The translations under genes were made by a program, and so were the position numbers. From an uncultured Glaciecola sp. (GTDB lineage: Bacteria; Pseudomonadota; Gammaproteobacteria; Enterobacterales; Alteromonadaceae), in assembly GCA_947496235.1 (NCBI GenBank), contig CANMCE010000020.1:1-56598 (forward strand): a DNA stretch of 56,598 nt, read 5' to 3'. The notes beneath the pieces were generated by a model. That model had not been told where the DNA came from. It searched no databases and was given only the letters and a program-made list of their open reading frames with translations. Positions 28,451-39,559 of this stretch are shown piece after piece. How positions within the stretch are numbered: position 1 is the stretch's first letter; each line of letters starts with the position of its first letter.

Positions 28451-28984
28451 TTATGCTTGCAACGCGTCTTTTAGACGGTTCAATTTAGAATGTACGGAAC
28501 CATCGATCACTGTGTCACCGGCTCTGATAATTACCCCGGCAACTAATGTTGGATCCACGTTACAATTAAGCTGTATTTTGCGCGCAAATCGTTTTTCTAG
28601 TGCGGCACCGATGTTGGCTTGTTGCTCAGAGCTAAGTTCTGTAGCAGATGTCACTTGAACATCTAATACTTTGTCATACTCTGTCTTAAGTTGAATGAAG
28701 CTATCTGCTATTGCAGGTAGTGCAACTAAACGGCCATTTTCAGCTAAAACTTTTACTAAGTTTTGGCCATGTTCATTTAATTGGTCACCACATACAGCAA
28801 CAAAAATTTCGCCAAGCTTAGAGGCAGCTACTGCGCCAGTAAGTAAGCCTTGCATTTCTTCATTTTTCGCAACTTCACCAGCAAAAACTAACATTTGTTG
28901 CCAGTTTTCTACGTCGGATTTTTCTACCGCAAAATCAAAAGCAGCTTTTGCATAGGGACGAGCGATAGTTGTCAATTCAGACAT
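28451..28984 (-). CDS. atpH: F1Fo ATP synthase delta subunit
   Basis: The 177-residue peripheral-stalk subunit has the N-terminal helical domain ([15 protein letters not shown]) and the C-terminal [21 protein letters not shown] motif of the OSCP/delta family. It joins the b subunits to the top of F1. It is packed 11 bp from atpF and 13 bp from atpA. Confidence 0.96.
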   Translation of the reverse strand: MSELTTIARPYAKAAFDFAVEKSDVENWQQMLVFAGEVAKNEEMQGLLTGAVAASKLGEIFVAVCGDQLNEHGQNLVKVLAENGRLVALPAIADSFIQLKTEYDKVLDVQVTSATELSSEQQANIGAALEKRFARKIQLNCNVDPTLVAGVIIRAGDTVIDGSVHSKLNRLKDALQA

Positions 28985-28995
28985 TTCGCTCTCCC

Positions 28996-29466
28996 TTACA
29001 ATTCTTCGACAAGTTTTTCAACAATGTCATTTTGTGCCTGAGCATCAATCTCACGTTGAAGAATACGCTCTGCACCCACAATAGCTAATGCTGCTACTTG
29101 TTTGCGAAGTTCTTCTTTCAAACGGTTCTTTTCTGCTTCGATTTCTGCGTATCCTTGCGCAATAATTTTTTCGCGTTCAGCGTTACCTTTTTCAGTTTCT
29201 TCAGAAACTAACTGGTTAGCACGCTTCTTCGCTTGGTCGATGATTTCTGCAGCCTGTGCTTTAGCATCTTTAAGTTGCTCAGTTGCTTTCGCTTGAGCAA
29301 GTTCTAGATCTTTTTCAGCACGTTCTGACGCAGCCAAACCATCTGCAATAGTCTTTTGACGATCTTCAATTGCTTTCATCAGTGGTGGCCATACATATTT
29401 CATGCAGAACCAAACAAACACAGCAAAAGCAATTAACTGACCGATAAGAGTGGCGTTAATATTCAC
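28996..29466 (-). CDS. atpF: F1Fo ATP synthase b subunit
   Basis: The 156-residue protein has one N-terminal membrane helix ([20 protein letters not shown]) followed by a long charged coiled coil to the end, the classical b-subunit design. The length equals that of E. coli AtpF. Two copies form the peripheral stalk. A GGAGGAG sequence precedes the ATG. Confidence 0.96.
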   Translation of the reverse strand: MNINATLIGQLIAFAVFVWFCMKYVWPPLMKAIEDRQKTIADGLAASERAEKDLELAQAKATEQLKDAKAQAAEIIDQAKKRANQLVSEETEKGNAEREKIIAQGYAEIEAEKNRLKEELRKQVAALAIVGAERILQREIDAQAQNDIVEKLVEEL

Positions 29467-29503
29467 GTCCGCTCCTCCTTAATAAGTTCGCTAAAAACGT
29501 GGA

Positions 29504-29773
<270 letters not shown>

Positions 29774-29804
29774 TTAAAAAATATATAGCTAAAAACAGTT
29801 ATTT

Positions 29805-30638
<834 letters not shown>

Positions 30639-30709
30639 TTACCCCAAATTGTGTAATTTAAAAATCTTTACTTTCTTTTCTACGTTCTTTTATTCAGTTG
30701 CCATTTTAA

Positions 30710-31093
30710 CTAAGCACTGTGACGTAAAAAAAACATAGCGGCCCACTGGCTCACCATGGTTATTGCATAGGCACCTAATAAAAATAACGGGTGGGTGCCA
30801 AATTGTGCAAAAGCAATAACAAAAAATAGGGTTGTAAGAGCAAGCTTAATCTTCATTCCTTGACTCAAACTACGCGCAACTTCCTGATTCTTGGTTGCGC
30901 CTGCATATCGGAATACCCAATACGCAAAAATACTATGCGGTATGATAAAACTGAGAACACCAAACACAACAGCGATTACGTATGCTGACCAAAAAAGTGC
31001 AGTTAAAATTATTATCCCGATTCCGGTAAGTATTTGTACCAAAACTCCTTTTAAGGCTAGGGATTTTCCATCTGCTGCTAAATGTGTTTGCAT
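30710..31093 (-). CDS. atpI: ATP synthase protein I
   Basis: The 127-residue, four-helix protein opens the atp operon, the usual place for AtpI, which helps c-ring assembly and is poorly conserved. A small palindrome (ACACCTTAGGTGT at 31102-31114) lies directly upstream of the ATG and might influence translation or regulation. Upstream, up to 31250, no other element was recognised with confidence. Confidence 0.88.
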   Translation of the reverse strand: MQTHLAADGKSLALKGVLVQILTGIGIIILTALFWSAYVIAVVFGVLSFIIPHSIFAYWVFRYAGATKNQEVARSLSQGMKIKLALTTLFFVIAFAQFGTHPLFLLGAYAITMVSQWAAMFFLRHSA

Positions 31094-31255
31094 TCACCTA
31101 TACACCTTAGGTGTCATACCTTTATATAGAGCGCGAGAAGTATACTTTGAATGCAAAAAAATTCAACCATAAAGCCAAATTATTAAACGCATTTTCAACA
31201 TTAATTTGCGCAATAGTAGTATTTAAATCAATACCTTTGCACTTTGCTTCTCACT

Positions 31256-31288
31256 AAAAAGGTGCAATCAATGAAGAATGCACTTTTT
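31256..31288 (-). terminator. Terminator after parB
   Basis: The arms AAAAAGGTGCA (31256-31266) and TGCACTTTTT (31279-31288) pair around a 12-base loop, and the A-run on the left becomes a U-tract on the minus strand. It begins only three bases past the parB stop codon. Confidence 0.7.
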
Positions 31289-31290
31289 AT

Positions 31291-32196
31291 TTACTCTTCG
31301 GTTTGTAAATGTGCCAGTATGCCGTCTAATTGATCCAAGCTGGAAAATTCGATGGTCACCTTGCCTTTACCCCGATTATTGTGTGCAATCTTAACAGGTG
31401 CACCGAACTTGTCTGTAAGACTGTTGGCTAATCTCTTCACATCAGGATCAACTTCAGGTTTGGCTTTTTTATCAGCGGCAGGGGCTTGTTCACCAGACAG
31501 TAGTTTCCGTACCAGCTCTTCAGTCTCGCGTACGGTAAGTCCAGTTTCAGCGATTTGTTTTGCAATGTTGGCTTGTTCTTGACCATCAATGGCTAGCAAC
31601 GCTCTAGCATGACCCATGTCGATATCGCCGTGCTCGAGCAGTGTTTTAACCTCAGCTTCTAAGCCATTGAGGCGAAGAATATTGGTGACTGTGGTGCGCG
31701 ATTTTCCTACTGCATCTGCAACTTGTTGATGAGTAAGATTAAATTCTACCATTAGGCGCTCTAAAGCTTGCGCTTCTTCCATGGCATTTAGATCTTCACG
31801 CTGAATGTTTTCAATCAGTGCCATCGCAACAGCAGCATCATCTGGAATACTCTTAACCAAACAAGGCACTTTTTCCAGTCTTGCTAGCTGAGCTGCTCGC
31901 CAGCGACGCTCACCTGCGATAATTTCGTATTTGTCTTTACCGACAGCTCTAACCACTATTGGTTGAATAATGCCTTGGGCTTTAATTGAAGCTGATAATT
32001 CTTCCAAGGCTTCGGTAGCCATGTCTTTTCTTGGTTGGTATTTACCAGGTTGCAAAAACTCAATTGGCAATTGTTGGAGTTCACTTTCTTCAACATTTGC
32101 ATCAGCATTTTCGGCATTATGTTTATCAGCACTGCGTTGACTTGTGGCAAGCAATGCGTCTAGTCCTCGTCCGAGCCCTTTTGGTTTTGGCGCCAT
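31291..32196 (-). CDS. parB: Chromosome partitioning protein ParB
   Basis: The 301-residue protein begins with the ParA-interacting GLGRGLDALL motif, has the CTP-binding GERRWRAA box (about residue 95-102), and a helix-turn-helix (LTHQQVADAVGKSRTTVTN, about 155-175) that reads parS. A linker and C-terminal dimer domain follow. It loads onto parS sites and spreads as a CTP-dependent clamp. Two matching parS sites lie at 52568 and 53207 inside recF in this window. It follows parA by 33 bp. Confidence 0.95.
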   Translation of the reverse strand: MAPKPKGLGRGLDALLATSQRSADKHNAENADANVEESELQQLPIEFLQPGKYQPRKDMATEALEELSASIKAQGIIQPIVVRAVGKDKYEIIAGERRWRAAQLARLEKVPCLVKSIPDDAAVAMALIENIQREDLNAMEEAQALERLMVEFNLTHQQVADAVGKSRTTVTNILRLNGLEAEVKTLLEHGDIDMGHARALLAIDGQEQANIAKQIAETGLTVRETEELVRKLLSGEQAPAADKKAKPEVDPDVKRLANSLTDKFGAPVKIAHNNRGKGKVTIEFSSLDQLDGILAHLQTEE

Positions 32197-32229
32197 ATTG
32201 ATTAACCTCGATAAACCTTTTGTTTATTT

Positions 32230-33015
32230 TTATTGTGCAGCTTTTTCTGTTTGCTTTTGCCTGCGAATGATTTCACCAGCCAGTGCTAAGTAAGCTTTTG
32301 CACCTGCTGATGATTTATCATAGTACATGGCTGGGGAACCAAAACTAGGCGCTTCAGCCAAGCGAACATTACGCGGAATCACAGTGCGATATACTTGATC
32401 GCCAAAATGTCGTTTCAGTTGTTCTGATACATCATTCGCCAAGCGATTACGTGGATCATACATGGTGCGTAACACACCTTCTATCTTTAAATTAGGATTT
32501 ACCACTGATGCCAATTTGCCAATGGTATCCATAAGCGCGGTTATCCCTTCCAGCGCATAGTATTCACATTGCATTGGTACCAATACAGAATCTGATGCTG
32601 CTAGAGCATTCACCGTGAGCTGATTCAGCGAAGGCGGACAATCAATAAAGATAAAATCATAGTCTTTGCAAATAGGTGCAATCGCATTTCTAAGCCTGAC
32701 TTCTCGAGCGAAGACTTCCATCAGCTTTATTTCTGCAGCAGTAACATCTGAGTTACCCGCAATTAGATCATACTTACCTGACGTATCTTTAATGATCACT
32801 TCAGACGCAGGTTTTTCTTCGATAAGAAGTTCGTAGCAGGTACTGTCGACTTCATATTTATCAACCCCTGATCCCATAGTAGCGTTGCCTTGAGGGTCAA
32901 GATCGATAAGCAATACTTTACGTTTAGTCGCTGCCATAGACGCAGCAACATTCACCGCAGTCGTAGTTTTACCTACACCACCTTTTTGATTTGCGATGGA
33001 AATTACTCTGGCCAA
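32230..33015 (-). CDS. parA: Chromosome partitioning ATPase ParA
   Basis: The 261-residue protein has the deviant Walker A KGGVGKTTT at residues 10-18, Walker A' IDLDPQGN and Walker B IFIDCPPSL. It is a nucleoid-bound ATPase that moves ParB-parS complexes. The length fits chromosomal, not plasmid, ParA. The gene lies between rsmG and parB in the standard order mnmG-rsmG-parA-parB. Confidence 0.96.
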   Translation of the reverse strand: MARVISIANQKGGVGKTTTAVNVAASMAATKRKVLLIDLDPQGNATMGSGVDKYEVDSTCYELLIEEKPASEVIIKDTSGKYDLIAGNSDVTAAEIKLMEVFAREVRLRNAIAPICKDYDFIFIDCPPSLNQLTVNALAASDSVLVPMQCEYYALEGITALMDTIGKLASVVNPNLKIEGVLRTMYDPRNRLANDVSEQLKRHFGDQVYRTVIPRNVRLAEAPSFGSPAMYYDKSSAGAKAYLALAGEIIRRQKQTEKAAQ

Positions 33016-33026
33016 AATATATCCTG

Positions 33027-33653
33027 CTATTGTTGTCTAATTTTAACCAAATGGCGCTCGCCTTCTAATTGAGGCACTACAAGCTTTTCAGTGTTTACAA
33101 CGGTAAAACCGGCTGGGATGTCTGCTAATTCAGCCTTGTTTAACTGCCCCTTTAAAGCTAAAAATTCGCCAGTGGGTGCGACTAAATGTTCACACCAACT
33201 TAGCATATCAGACATTGACGCAAAAGCGCGAGATAAAATGCAATCAAAGCCTATCGAAGGTTGAAATTCTTCTACACGCGCTTGAATTGCGTTGACATTT
33301 TTTATGTCTAACTCAAACAGCGCTTGTTTTATAAACCGAATACGTTTACCTAAAGAATCAATCAAAGTGAACTCAACTTCAGGTAACATAATGGCAAGTG
33401 GCAAACCTGGTAGTCCAGGTCCGGTGCCTACATCAGCTACCCGAGCACCGCTTACAAAAGGCGTCACAACAATGGAATCCATAATGTGTTTCACTAACAT
33501 CTCGTTAGGATCTCGTACTGAACTCAAATTGTAAGCCTTATTCCACTTATGCATAAGATTCACTAAGCCTACGAGTTGTTGCTCTTGTTTATTCGTTACC
33601 GACAAATTTGTTTCAGCAATCAGCGCTTGCAGCGCGGGAAGCAAATCCGACAT
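33027..33653 (-). CDS. rsmG: 16S rRNA (guanine-N7) methyltransferase G
   Basis: The 208-residue protein has the SAM motif [15 protein letters not shown] (about 72-86), and the [11 protein letters not shown] motif around residue 140. It methylates G527 of 16S rRNA. Its start overlaps the last base of mnmG, indicating coupled translation. The product length is typical of gammaproteobacterial RsmG (GidB). Confidence 0.95.
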   Translation of the reverse strand: MSDLLPALQALIAETNLSVTNKQEQQLVGLVNLMHKWNKAYNLSSVRDPNEMLVKHIMDSIVVTPFVSGARVADVGTGPGLPGLPLAIMLPEVEFTLIDSLGKRIRFIKQALFELDIKNVNAIQARVEEFQPSIGFDCILSRAFASMSDMLSWCEHLVAPTGEFLALKGQLNKAELADIPAGFTVVNTEKLVVPQLEGERHLVKIRQQ

Positions 33654-35542
33654 TAAGCACTTTTCCGCAACATTTGATGTTTTTTCAAGTACACCAATAA
33701 CAATGAAATCGCCGCTGGGGTTATGCCTGAAATTCTTGATGCCTTACCAATGGTTTCAGGTCTTGCTTGTTCAAGTTTTGCGACAACTTCATTTGAAAGT
33801 CCGCTCACGCTTTTATAATCGAAATCTTCCGGTAACAAGGTATTTTCGTGGCGTAGTGTCTTAGCAATTTCGTCTTGTTGTCGAGCAATATAGCCTGCGT
33901 ACTTAATTTGGATTTCCACTTGCTCAGCCGCTTTTTCATCCAGCACTGATGGACCTAAAGAATCAATCGTCATTAATTTTTCATAGCTGATTTCAGGACG
34001 TCGCAATAATTCCTCTAATGAGGCTTCTTTGCTGATTGGATTCTTAAGAATTTGATTCAAACTTTCAGTCGCGGCATGTTTAGGGTGCACCCAAGTTTTG
34101 GCCAAGCGCGCTTTTTCTTGTTCAACCGCTTCCATTTTTTGTTCAAATGCTGCCCATCGCTCGTCATCAACTAAGCCTACTTGTCTACCAAGTTCTGTTA
34201 AACGAACATCTGCGTTATCTTCTCTCAACAATAAACGATATTCGGCTCGACTGGTGAACATTCGATAAGGTTCTTTGGTACCTAAGGTCGCTAGGTCATC
34301 TATAAGAACGCCCATGTAAGCTTGGTCTCTACGAATTTCTAAAGCCGGTTTTTCCATTGCTTGTAAGGCAGCGTTTGCGCCAGCAATTAGGCCTTGAGCA
34401 CCTGCTTCTTCGTACCCTGTTGTACCATTAATTTGACCAGCAAAGAACAGGCCTTGGATAAATTTAGTTTCCAGACTTTGTTTTAAGTCTCTAGGATCAA
34501 AAAAGTCATATTCAATAGCATAGCCTGGACGAATTATGTGTGCGTTTTCAAACCCTTTAATAGAGTGGATGAGCTTGGTTTGCACATCAAATGGCAAGCT
34601 AGTCGATATCCCGTTTGGATAGACTTCTATGCTGTTAAGGCCTTCAGGCTCTACGAAAATCTGATGTGAATCTTTATCAGAAAAACGCATTATTTTATCT
34701 TCAATTGAAGGGCAGTATCTCGGACCAACACCTTCAATAACACCCGTATACATAGGTGATCTGTCTAATCCAGAACGAATAATCTCATGCGTATTTTCGT
34801 TTGTATGGGTGATGTAACAAGAAATTTGACGAGGATGATCTTCTACCTTCCCCATAAAAGAAAATACAGGAAGTGGAGTGTCCCAAGGTTGTTCTTGCAT
34901 GACTGAATAATCGAGAGTTCTAGCATCTAATCGCGCTGGTGTACCCGTTTTTAACCTGTCCACTCGAAACGGCATTTCGCGTAAACGTTGGGCAAGTGCA
35001 ATGGAAGGTGGATCGCCTGCGCGACCGCCTTTGTAATTTTCTAATCCAATGTGAATTGTACCGCCTAAAAAAGTACCTACAGTAAGTACAACAGTTCGGG
35101 CTTTAAATTTAAGCCCCATCTTAGTCACTACACCTGTTACTTTTTCGTTCTCTACAATTAAATCATCACAAGATTGCTGGAAGAGTGTCAGATTTTCTTG
35201 GTTTTCCAACATTTGCCGTATAGCTATACGATACAAAGATCTATCGGCTTGAGCACGAGTAGCTCTTACCGCAGGGCCTTTGGATGAATTTAAGGTACGA
35301 AATTGAATGCCAGCTTTATCAATGGCCTTTGCCATTGCACCACCTAAGGCATCAATTTCTTTGACCAAATGTCCTTTACCAATGCCTCCGATAGCTGGAT
35401 TACATGACATTTGCCCAAGAGTCTCAATACTGTGAGTCAATAATAGAGTATCCGCACCCATTCGCGCAGCCGCGAGAGCAGCTTCAGTACCTGCATGACC
35501 ACCACCTACAACAATTACGTCAAAGTCTTTTTGGAAAAACAT
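33653..35542 (-). CDS. mnmG: tRNA uridine-5-carboxymethylaminomethyl modification enzyme MnmG
   Basis: The 629-residue FAD enzyme has the dinucleotide motif [14 protein letters not shown] near residue 11, [12 protein letters not shown] near 47 and [12 protein letters not shown] near 370. With MnmE it modifies wobble uridine 34 in several tRNAs. It is the gene bordering oriC, as in E. coli. Transcription runs away from the origin. No ribosomal binding anomaly was seen. Confidence 0.97.
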   Translation of the reverse strand: MFFQKDFDVIVVGGGHAGTEAALAAARMGADTLLLTHSIETLGQMSCNPAIGGIGKGHLVKEIDALGGAMAKAIDKAGIQFRTLNSSKGPAVRATRAQADRSLYRIAIRQMLENQENLTLFQQSCDDLIVENEKVTGVVTKMGLKFKARTVVLTVGTFLGGTIHIGLENYKGGRAGDPPSIALAQRLREMPFRVDRLKTGTPARLDARTLDYSVMQEQPWDTPLPVFSFMGKVEDHPRQISCYITHTNENTHEIIRSGLDRSPMYTGVIEGVGPRYCPSIEDKIMRFSDKDSHQIFVEPEGLNSIEVYPNGISTSLPFDVQTKLIHSIKGFENAHIIRPGYAIEYDFFDPRDLKQSLETKFIQGLFFAGQINGTTGYEEAGAQGLIAGANAALQAMEKPALEIRRDQAYMGVLIDDLATLGTKEPYRMFTSRAEYRLLLREDNADVRLTELGRQVGLVDDERWAAFEQKMEAVEQEKARLAKTWVHPKHAATESLNQILKNPISKEASLEELLRRPEISYEKLMTIDSLGPSVLDEKAAEQVEIQIKYAGYIARQQDEIAKTLRHENTLLPEDFDYKSVSGLSNEVVAKLEQARPETIGKASRISGITPAAISLLLVYLKKHQMLRKSA

Positions 35543-35689
35543 TGGTTACTCTCATTAATAGAAATTATCGACACCCTCAAAAAAGGGCGCATAGTGTATA
35601 TGAGTCTGCGCTTATTTTAAATGATTATTAATTGAACAATAGGCGTTTTTTTATCGAGTTTTTCACCTTGGTTAAAATTACCTCGATTT

Positions 35690-35945
35690 TAAATATAAAA
35701 AGATCTCTTTATATAGATCTCTATTATTATTCTTATTAAGCACAAGGGTTTCTGTGGAAAACTCATTTTTTATATTATTTTTCATATCGTTACAGCGATC
35801 ATAATCCATGTATAAATCTGGTATATCTGGCTGAAATCTTATGTATAACCACCCTAGTTATCCACAGCGAAAAAAACATAATTTTTTATTCAGATCCTGT
35901 CCTTGAATTATGAACAAGGTTATTAGCATCTTATCCACAGGCAAC
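35690..35945. other. Chromosomal replication origin oriC
   Basis: The gap next to mnmG shows the E. coli-type origin layout. Two GATC-headed 13-mers, GATCTCTTTATAT (35702-35714) and GATCTCTATTATT (35716-35728), begin an AT-rich unwinding region. DnaA boxes follow: TGTGGAAAA (35753-35761, one mismatch), TTATCCACA at 35858-35866 and TTATCCACA at 35931-35939. GATC sites also occur at 35797 and 35893, fewer than in E. coli. A consensus IHF site AATCAATAATTTA lies just outside at 36023-36035. The surrounding gap 35543-36105 holds nothing else recognised apart from the promoter region of the next gene. Confidence 0.85.
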
Positions 35946-36105
35946 TTTCATTTGGAAAATTTTTCTGTCTATAGTGAATAATATTCCTAATCTGTTTTAA
36001 TAAATTTAAAAATATACAATTAAATCAATAATTTAACTATTGGCATTATTTTAGCTTTCCATGAACCACAAAAGATTAATTTAAAAAATTGTCATGGAGA
36101 ACATC

Positions 36106-36252
36106 ATGAGAAATTCATTCTATGTAAAATTAAAATTGGCTTTCTTCGCTATTTTCGCAACGCTTTTGTCCGCTTGTGCTACCGTCGATGGTATGGGACA
36201 AGATATAGAATCAGCAGGTGAAGAAATTCAAGACGCAGCCGACAGCGAATAG
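36106..36252 (+). CDS. Entericidin-like small lipoprotein
   Basis: This 48-residue ORF has a GGAGA ribosome-binding site, a hydrophobic signal with lipobox LLSAC (cysteine near residue 24) and a short acidic tail that contains the GMGQDIESAGE pattern of entericidin A/B-like proteins. Entericidins are small membrane lipoproteins of stress or toxin-antidote type. It lies right beside oriC and is followed by a strong terminator, so it is its own transcription unit. It is too small for many gene finders. Confidence 0.82.
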   Translation: MRNSFYVKLKLAFFAIFATLLSACATVDGMGQDIESAGEEIQDAADSE

Positions 36253-36262
36253 TAATCACCAT

Positions 36263-36293
36263 AGCCCTTTGCATGAATGCAAAGGGCTTTTTT
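36263..36293 (+). terminator. Terminator after the entericidin-like gene
   Basis: AGCCCTTTGCAT pairs with ATGCAAAGGGCT (12-bp perfect stem, two-base loop), followed by a run of seven T. A strong rho-independent terminator on the plus strand. Confidence 0.93.
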
Positions 36294-36306
36294 GTCTTTT
36301 TATCCC

Positions 36307-37680
36307 ATGCAGATATCTAAGCCTAAACTTTTTAAAGTCTTAGAAAACCTAAGCACAAATTTCTGGGCGATTCCTTTTACATTTTTATTTACCGCAATCG
36401 CCATGGTATTTGTGGTTCGGTTTCTAGATTCGGTTCAAGGCGTCACAGAACTGCCGGTGTTATCTTGGATGTATAGCATAGGGCCAGACAATGCTAGAGC
36501 TATGTTGTCTTCATTGTCAGGGGCTATCATTTCAGTCACGGGTATCGCTTTTTCAATGATCATTGTGACCCTCACATTAGCGTCGAAACAATTCGGGGCC
36601 AGGCTGATCCGCAATTTTATGCAAGACAAAAACACTCAAGTCTCTTTAGGGATTTTAGTATCGAGTTTTGCTTTTTGTTTCATATTACTTGGATTTATCC
36701 GAGATCAAGATGTCGAAGAATATGTGCCAGGCGTTGGTCTACTTTTATCCTTTGGCATTAGTATCGCTGTATTAATTACCATCATATTTTTAATTCATCA
36801 TGTGGCCAACGCAATTCAAGCGGAAAATGTGATTAGTGCCTGTTGGCAAAAGCTTTGTGAAGATATTGAACGTATCTTTCCCAATGACACCAGCGATCAA
36901 AGAGAGGCGTATTCTTTATCAGAATATTCACTTGTGGATTGCACAATCAAAGCGTCTTCAGACGGATATGTACAGGGTATCGACTATGATGCAATTAATG
37001 GGTGCGCAGAAGAATTAGACCTGTTAGTCGTTATTCATGTTAAACCTGGCCAATATGTGTGCAGTGGACATGATATTGCACATTTCTACACAGAACAAAA
37101 ACACCTTGGCAATTCTCACAATAGTGATGACTTGCAAGACAAGCTATCGAACGCTTTTATTGTGGGAGGGAATAGAACCCCTGTGCAAGATCCTGAGTTT
37201 GCCATCAATCAGATGGTTGAAATTGCACTTCGCGCTCTATCTCCTAGCCTTAATGACCCTTTCACAGCCACTACTTGCTTAAACAGGATAGCGAGCAGTT
37301 TAGTGTTAATTGGTAATCGAGATTTACCCTTACCTGTTTTGCTTGGACAGTCTGGGAAAATGCGGGTTATTCGGTCTGTGGCTAAATTTGAAGGCATAGT
37401 GGAGACCGGTTTAAGTCAGATTCGTCAAAACGCTGTAAAACAAGTCGACGTGTCTTTAGCTTTTTTGGACGCCATTATTCTAGTTCTGCACAACTTGAGA
37501 GACAAAGAAAAGCGTGTCGTAGTTTTTGCCCAAGTCAAAATGTTAAAGGCTGCATTTATGCGGCTTGAGCATTGCGACCAAGACAAACAGATTTTTCAGT
37601 TTAGATTCGAGAAGATTGAAAATTTAGCCACAGCTTCAACTCGCAATTCCAATATATCTAACGCCGTAAGTGTTGGATAG
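36307..37680 (+). CDS. DUF2254 domain-containing membrane protein
   Basis: The 457-residue protein has four membrane segments in the first 180 residues and a soluble C-terminal part. The stretch SGAIISVTGIAFSMIIVTLTLAS followed by FGARLI is the DUF2254 hallmark. Function is unknown. I start at the ATG 36307 because an in-frame ATG at 36277 lies inside the terminator stem of the preceding gene. A later motif, ALRALSPSLNDPFTA (about 310), is also characteristic. The next gene, an OmpA-type lipoprotein, follows after 26 bp and is probably co-transcribed. Confidence 0.85.
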   Translation: MQISKPKLFKVLENLSTNFWAIPFTFLFTAIAMVFVVRFLDSVQGVTELPVLSWMYSIGPDNARAMLSSLSGAIISVTGIAFSMIIVTLTLASKQFGARLIRNFMQDKNTQVSLGILVSSFAFCFILLGFIRDQDVEEYVPGVGLLLSFGISIAVLITIIFLIHHVANAIQAENVISACWQKLCEDIERIFPNDTSDQREAYSLSEYSLVDCTIKASSDGYVQGIDYDAINGCAEELDLLVVIHVKPGQYVCSGHDIAHFYTEQKHLGNSHNSDDLQDKLSNAFIVGGNRTPVQDPEFAINQMVEIALRALSPSLNDPFTATTCLNRIASSLVLIGNRDLPLPVLLGQSGKMRVIRSVAKFEGIVETGLSQIRQNAVKQVDVSLAFLDAIILVLHNLRDKEKRVVVFAQVKMLKAAFMRLEHCDQDKQIFQFRFEKIENLATASTRNSNISNAVSVG

Positions 37681-37706
37681 AAGATTACATTTATGAAGGA
37701 GATTTT

Positions 37707-38348
37707 ATGAAAATGTACACTACAAAAACCTTGTTAGCCATAGCCGTTGCCTGCAGTTTGACCGTAGGTTGTTCTAATACATCGAACACGCAAAGAGGCG
37801 CTGGTATTGGCGCAGTTGTGGGTGCAATTGCGGGTAAGGCCACAGGTGACCATGATAAAAGTCGTTATGTGTGGGGCGCAGCCATTGGTGCTATCGCCGG
37901 CGCCGCTATTGGTGATTACATGGATAAGCAAGAAGAGCAGCTAAGAGAAGAATTATCTGATACTGGTGTTCAGGTCGTGAGACAAGGTGATGAGTTAAAA
38001 TTGGTAATGCCAGGTAATCTTACCTTTGATACAGATAGCGCAGCCGTTTCTGCTAATTTTTATCCAGTATTGAATGATGTGTCTGCAGTGCTTAAAGAGT
38101 TTGATAAGACCCGATTGAGCATAGAAGGTCATACGGATTCAGTAGGAGATTCAGATTATAATCAAGATTTATCGATTCGTAGAGCGAACAGTGTCGCTGC
38201 TTATTTGGCGCAACGGAATGTCGATGAATCAAGATTAAGAACGCTAGGTATGGGAGAAACTGCGCCCATTGCTAGCAATGAAACTCGGTCTTCTCGAGAG
38301 CAAAATAGACGTGTTGAATTGAAAATAATTCCTGTCACTACGAGTTAA
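37707..38348 (+). CDS. OmpA-family lipoprotein with glycine zipper
   Basis: The 213-residue protein has a lipoprotein signal (lipobox ending VGC near residue 22), a glycine-zipper region (GAGIGAVVGAIAG and GAAIGAIAGAAIG, about 32-75) and a C-terminal OmpA-like peptidoglycan-binding domain (about 105-205; LSIEGHTDSVG and RRANSVAAYL). This is the YiaD layout. It would anchor the outer membrane to the cell wall. AAGGAG lies before the ATG. A long hairpin follows at 38374. Confidence 0.9.
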   Translation: MKMYTTKTLLAIAVACSLTVGCSNTSNTQRGAGIGAVVGAIAGKATGDHDKSRYVWGAAIGAIAGAAIGDYMDKQEEQLREELSDTGVQVVRQGDELKLVMPGNLTFDTDSAAVSANFYPVLNDVSAVLKEFDKTRLSIEGHTDSVGDSDYNQDLSIRRANSVAAYLAQRNVDESRLRTLGMGETAPIASNETRSSREQNRRVELKIIPVTTS

Positions 38349-38373
38349 GCGCGAGTAAATATAAGGTAATTGT

Positions 38374-38413
38374 TCTGGATTAACTTAGGGCTTTTTACCT
38401 AAGTTAATCCAGA
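38374..38413. repeat. 16-bp perfect inverted repeat (hairpin)
   Basis: TCTGGATTAACTTAGG (38374-38389) pairs perfectly with 38398-38413 across an 8-base loop. No T-run follows the stem, so it is not a classical terminator, though it lies between two genes and could protect or end the upstream transcript. Confidence 0.75.
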
Positions 38414-38443
38414 GGGACGAGCGATTAGATTTAAAGGTTTGTT

Positions 38444-39415
38444 ATGTTACACACTGCATTGTATGTAGTATTTTTTGGGTTAATTTTAATCACGATATTA
38501 CCCTTGTTCCCTTCGAATCATTGGTTTTTTCGCGGTTGGGAGTTTCCTCGAGTACAGATTTCAGTGCTTTGTGTTGTGTCGGCAGCAACCTGTCTCTTTT
38601 TGTTTCCTGATCCCCTTTTTATCGTATTATTTATCGGCTTAGTCCTATCTCTTTTTTATCATTTGGTGTGGATTGTGCCCTATACCGGATTGATGGATAT
38701 TGAGGTGAGATCTTCAAATCAACATGATAAAGGACCTCGTTTAAAAATTTTGACCAGTAATGTTTTAATGCCGAACAAGTCTGCTGACAAGTTACTTGCA
38801 CATATTCATACACACAAGCCTGATGTGGTGGTTACCTTAGAGTCAAACCAATGGTGGCAAGAGGCATTAGAGGAAATTCATGATGATTATCCCTATCGAA
38901 AATTTCGACCTTTAGAAAATCTCTATGGTATGCATTTGTACAGTCGTTACCCGCTCGAGGATTTTGAGGTTGTAGATTTAATTGAAAAAGATGTTCCCTC
39001 AATGCATGGATATTTGTGCTTAAATGAAAATTATAAAGTGAAATGTCACTTTACCCATCCAGCGCCTCCTAGTCCGACGGAAAATGTAAAATCTACTCCC
39101 CGTGATGTTGAATTGTTATTGATTGCAAAACAGGTATCTGAACAATCAGAAGATGAGCCAACCATAGTAGCAGGGGACTTAAATGATGTAGCATGGTCGC
39201 CAACCACAAGGCAATTTAGGCAAAAAAGTGGTTTGTTAGACCCGCGTATTGGCCGCGGAATGTTTAATACCTTTCATGCAGATTATCTGTTTCTGAGATG
39301 GCCATTAGATCATGTTTTTATCAGCCATCATTTTGTATTAGGGAATATTCAGCGACTATCTAGTATTGATTCAGACCATTTCCCGCTACTCACCGAAATA
39401 GTGCTAAAAAACTAA
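38444..39415 (+). CDS. Endonuclease/exonuclease/phosphatase-family membrane protein
   Basis: The 323-residue protein has three N-terminal hydrophobic segments (about 1-85) and a C-terminal EEP-fold domain: LTSNVLMPN, PDVVVTLES, GDLNDVAWS and DSDHFPLLTEI carry the metal-binding Asn/Glu, Asp-Asn and final Asp-His residues. Proteins of this shape are anchored in the membrane with the hydrolase outside; substrates may be phospholipids, nucleic acid or sugar phosphates. The stop codon is embedded in a hairpin at 39412. Confidence 0.85.
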   Translation: MLHTALYVVFFGLILITILPLFPSNHWFFRGWEFPRVQISVLCVVSAATCLFLFPDPLFIVLFIGLVLSLFYHLVWIVPYTGLMDIEVRSSNQHDKGPRLKILTSNVLMPNKSADKLLAHIHTHKPDVVVTLESNQWWQEALEEIHDDYPYRKFRPLENLYGMHLYSRYPLEDFEVVDLIEKDVPSMHGYLCLNENYKVKCHFTHPAPPSPTENVKSTPRDVELLLIAKQVSEQSEDEPTIVAGDLNDVAWSPTTRQFRQKSGLLDPRIGRGMFNTFHADYLFLRWPLDHVFISHHFVLGNIQRLSSIDSDHFPLLTEIVLKN

Positions 39416-39440
39416 TAATGGCGTCAGGCTCCATTATTAG
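39412..39440 (+). terminator. Hairpin over the stop codon, weak terminator candidate
   Basis: CTAATAATGG (39412-39421) pairs with CCATTATTAG (39431-39440) across nine bases. No strong T-run follows. Its right arm and part of the loop, GGCTCCATTATTA, recur in the longer hairpin at 42492-42543, which also starts at a stop codon. Confidence 0.45.
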
Positions 39441-39559
39441 ATGTTCCATTCATAATGGATATGGCGATCTATGGATTAAATAAAATTATTGCCAACCCTT
39501 TATTTTATTAAGATGCAGACAGCTTATGTTCAATGCAATCAACTCAACAGAGGTTTGGC

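Noticed and set aside
36277-36306. Earlier start codon of the DUF2254 gene
   Set aside because: The ATG at 36277 lies inside the stem of the preceding terminator and has no ribosome-binding site.
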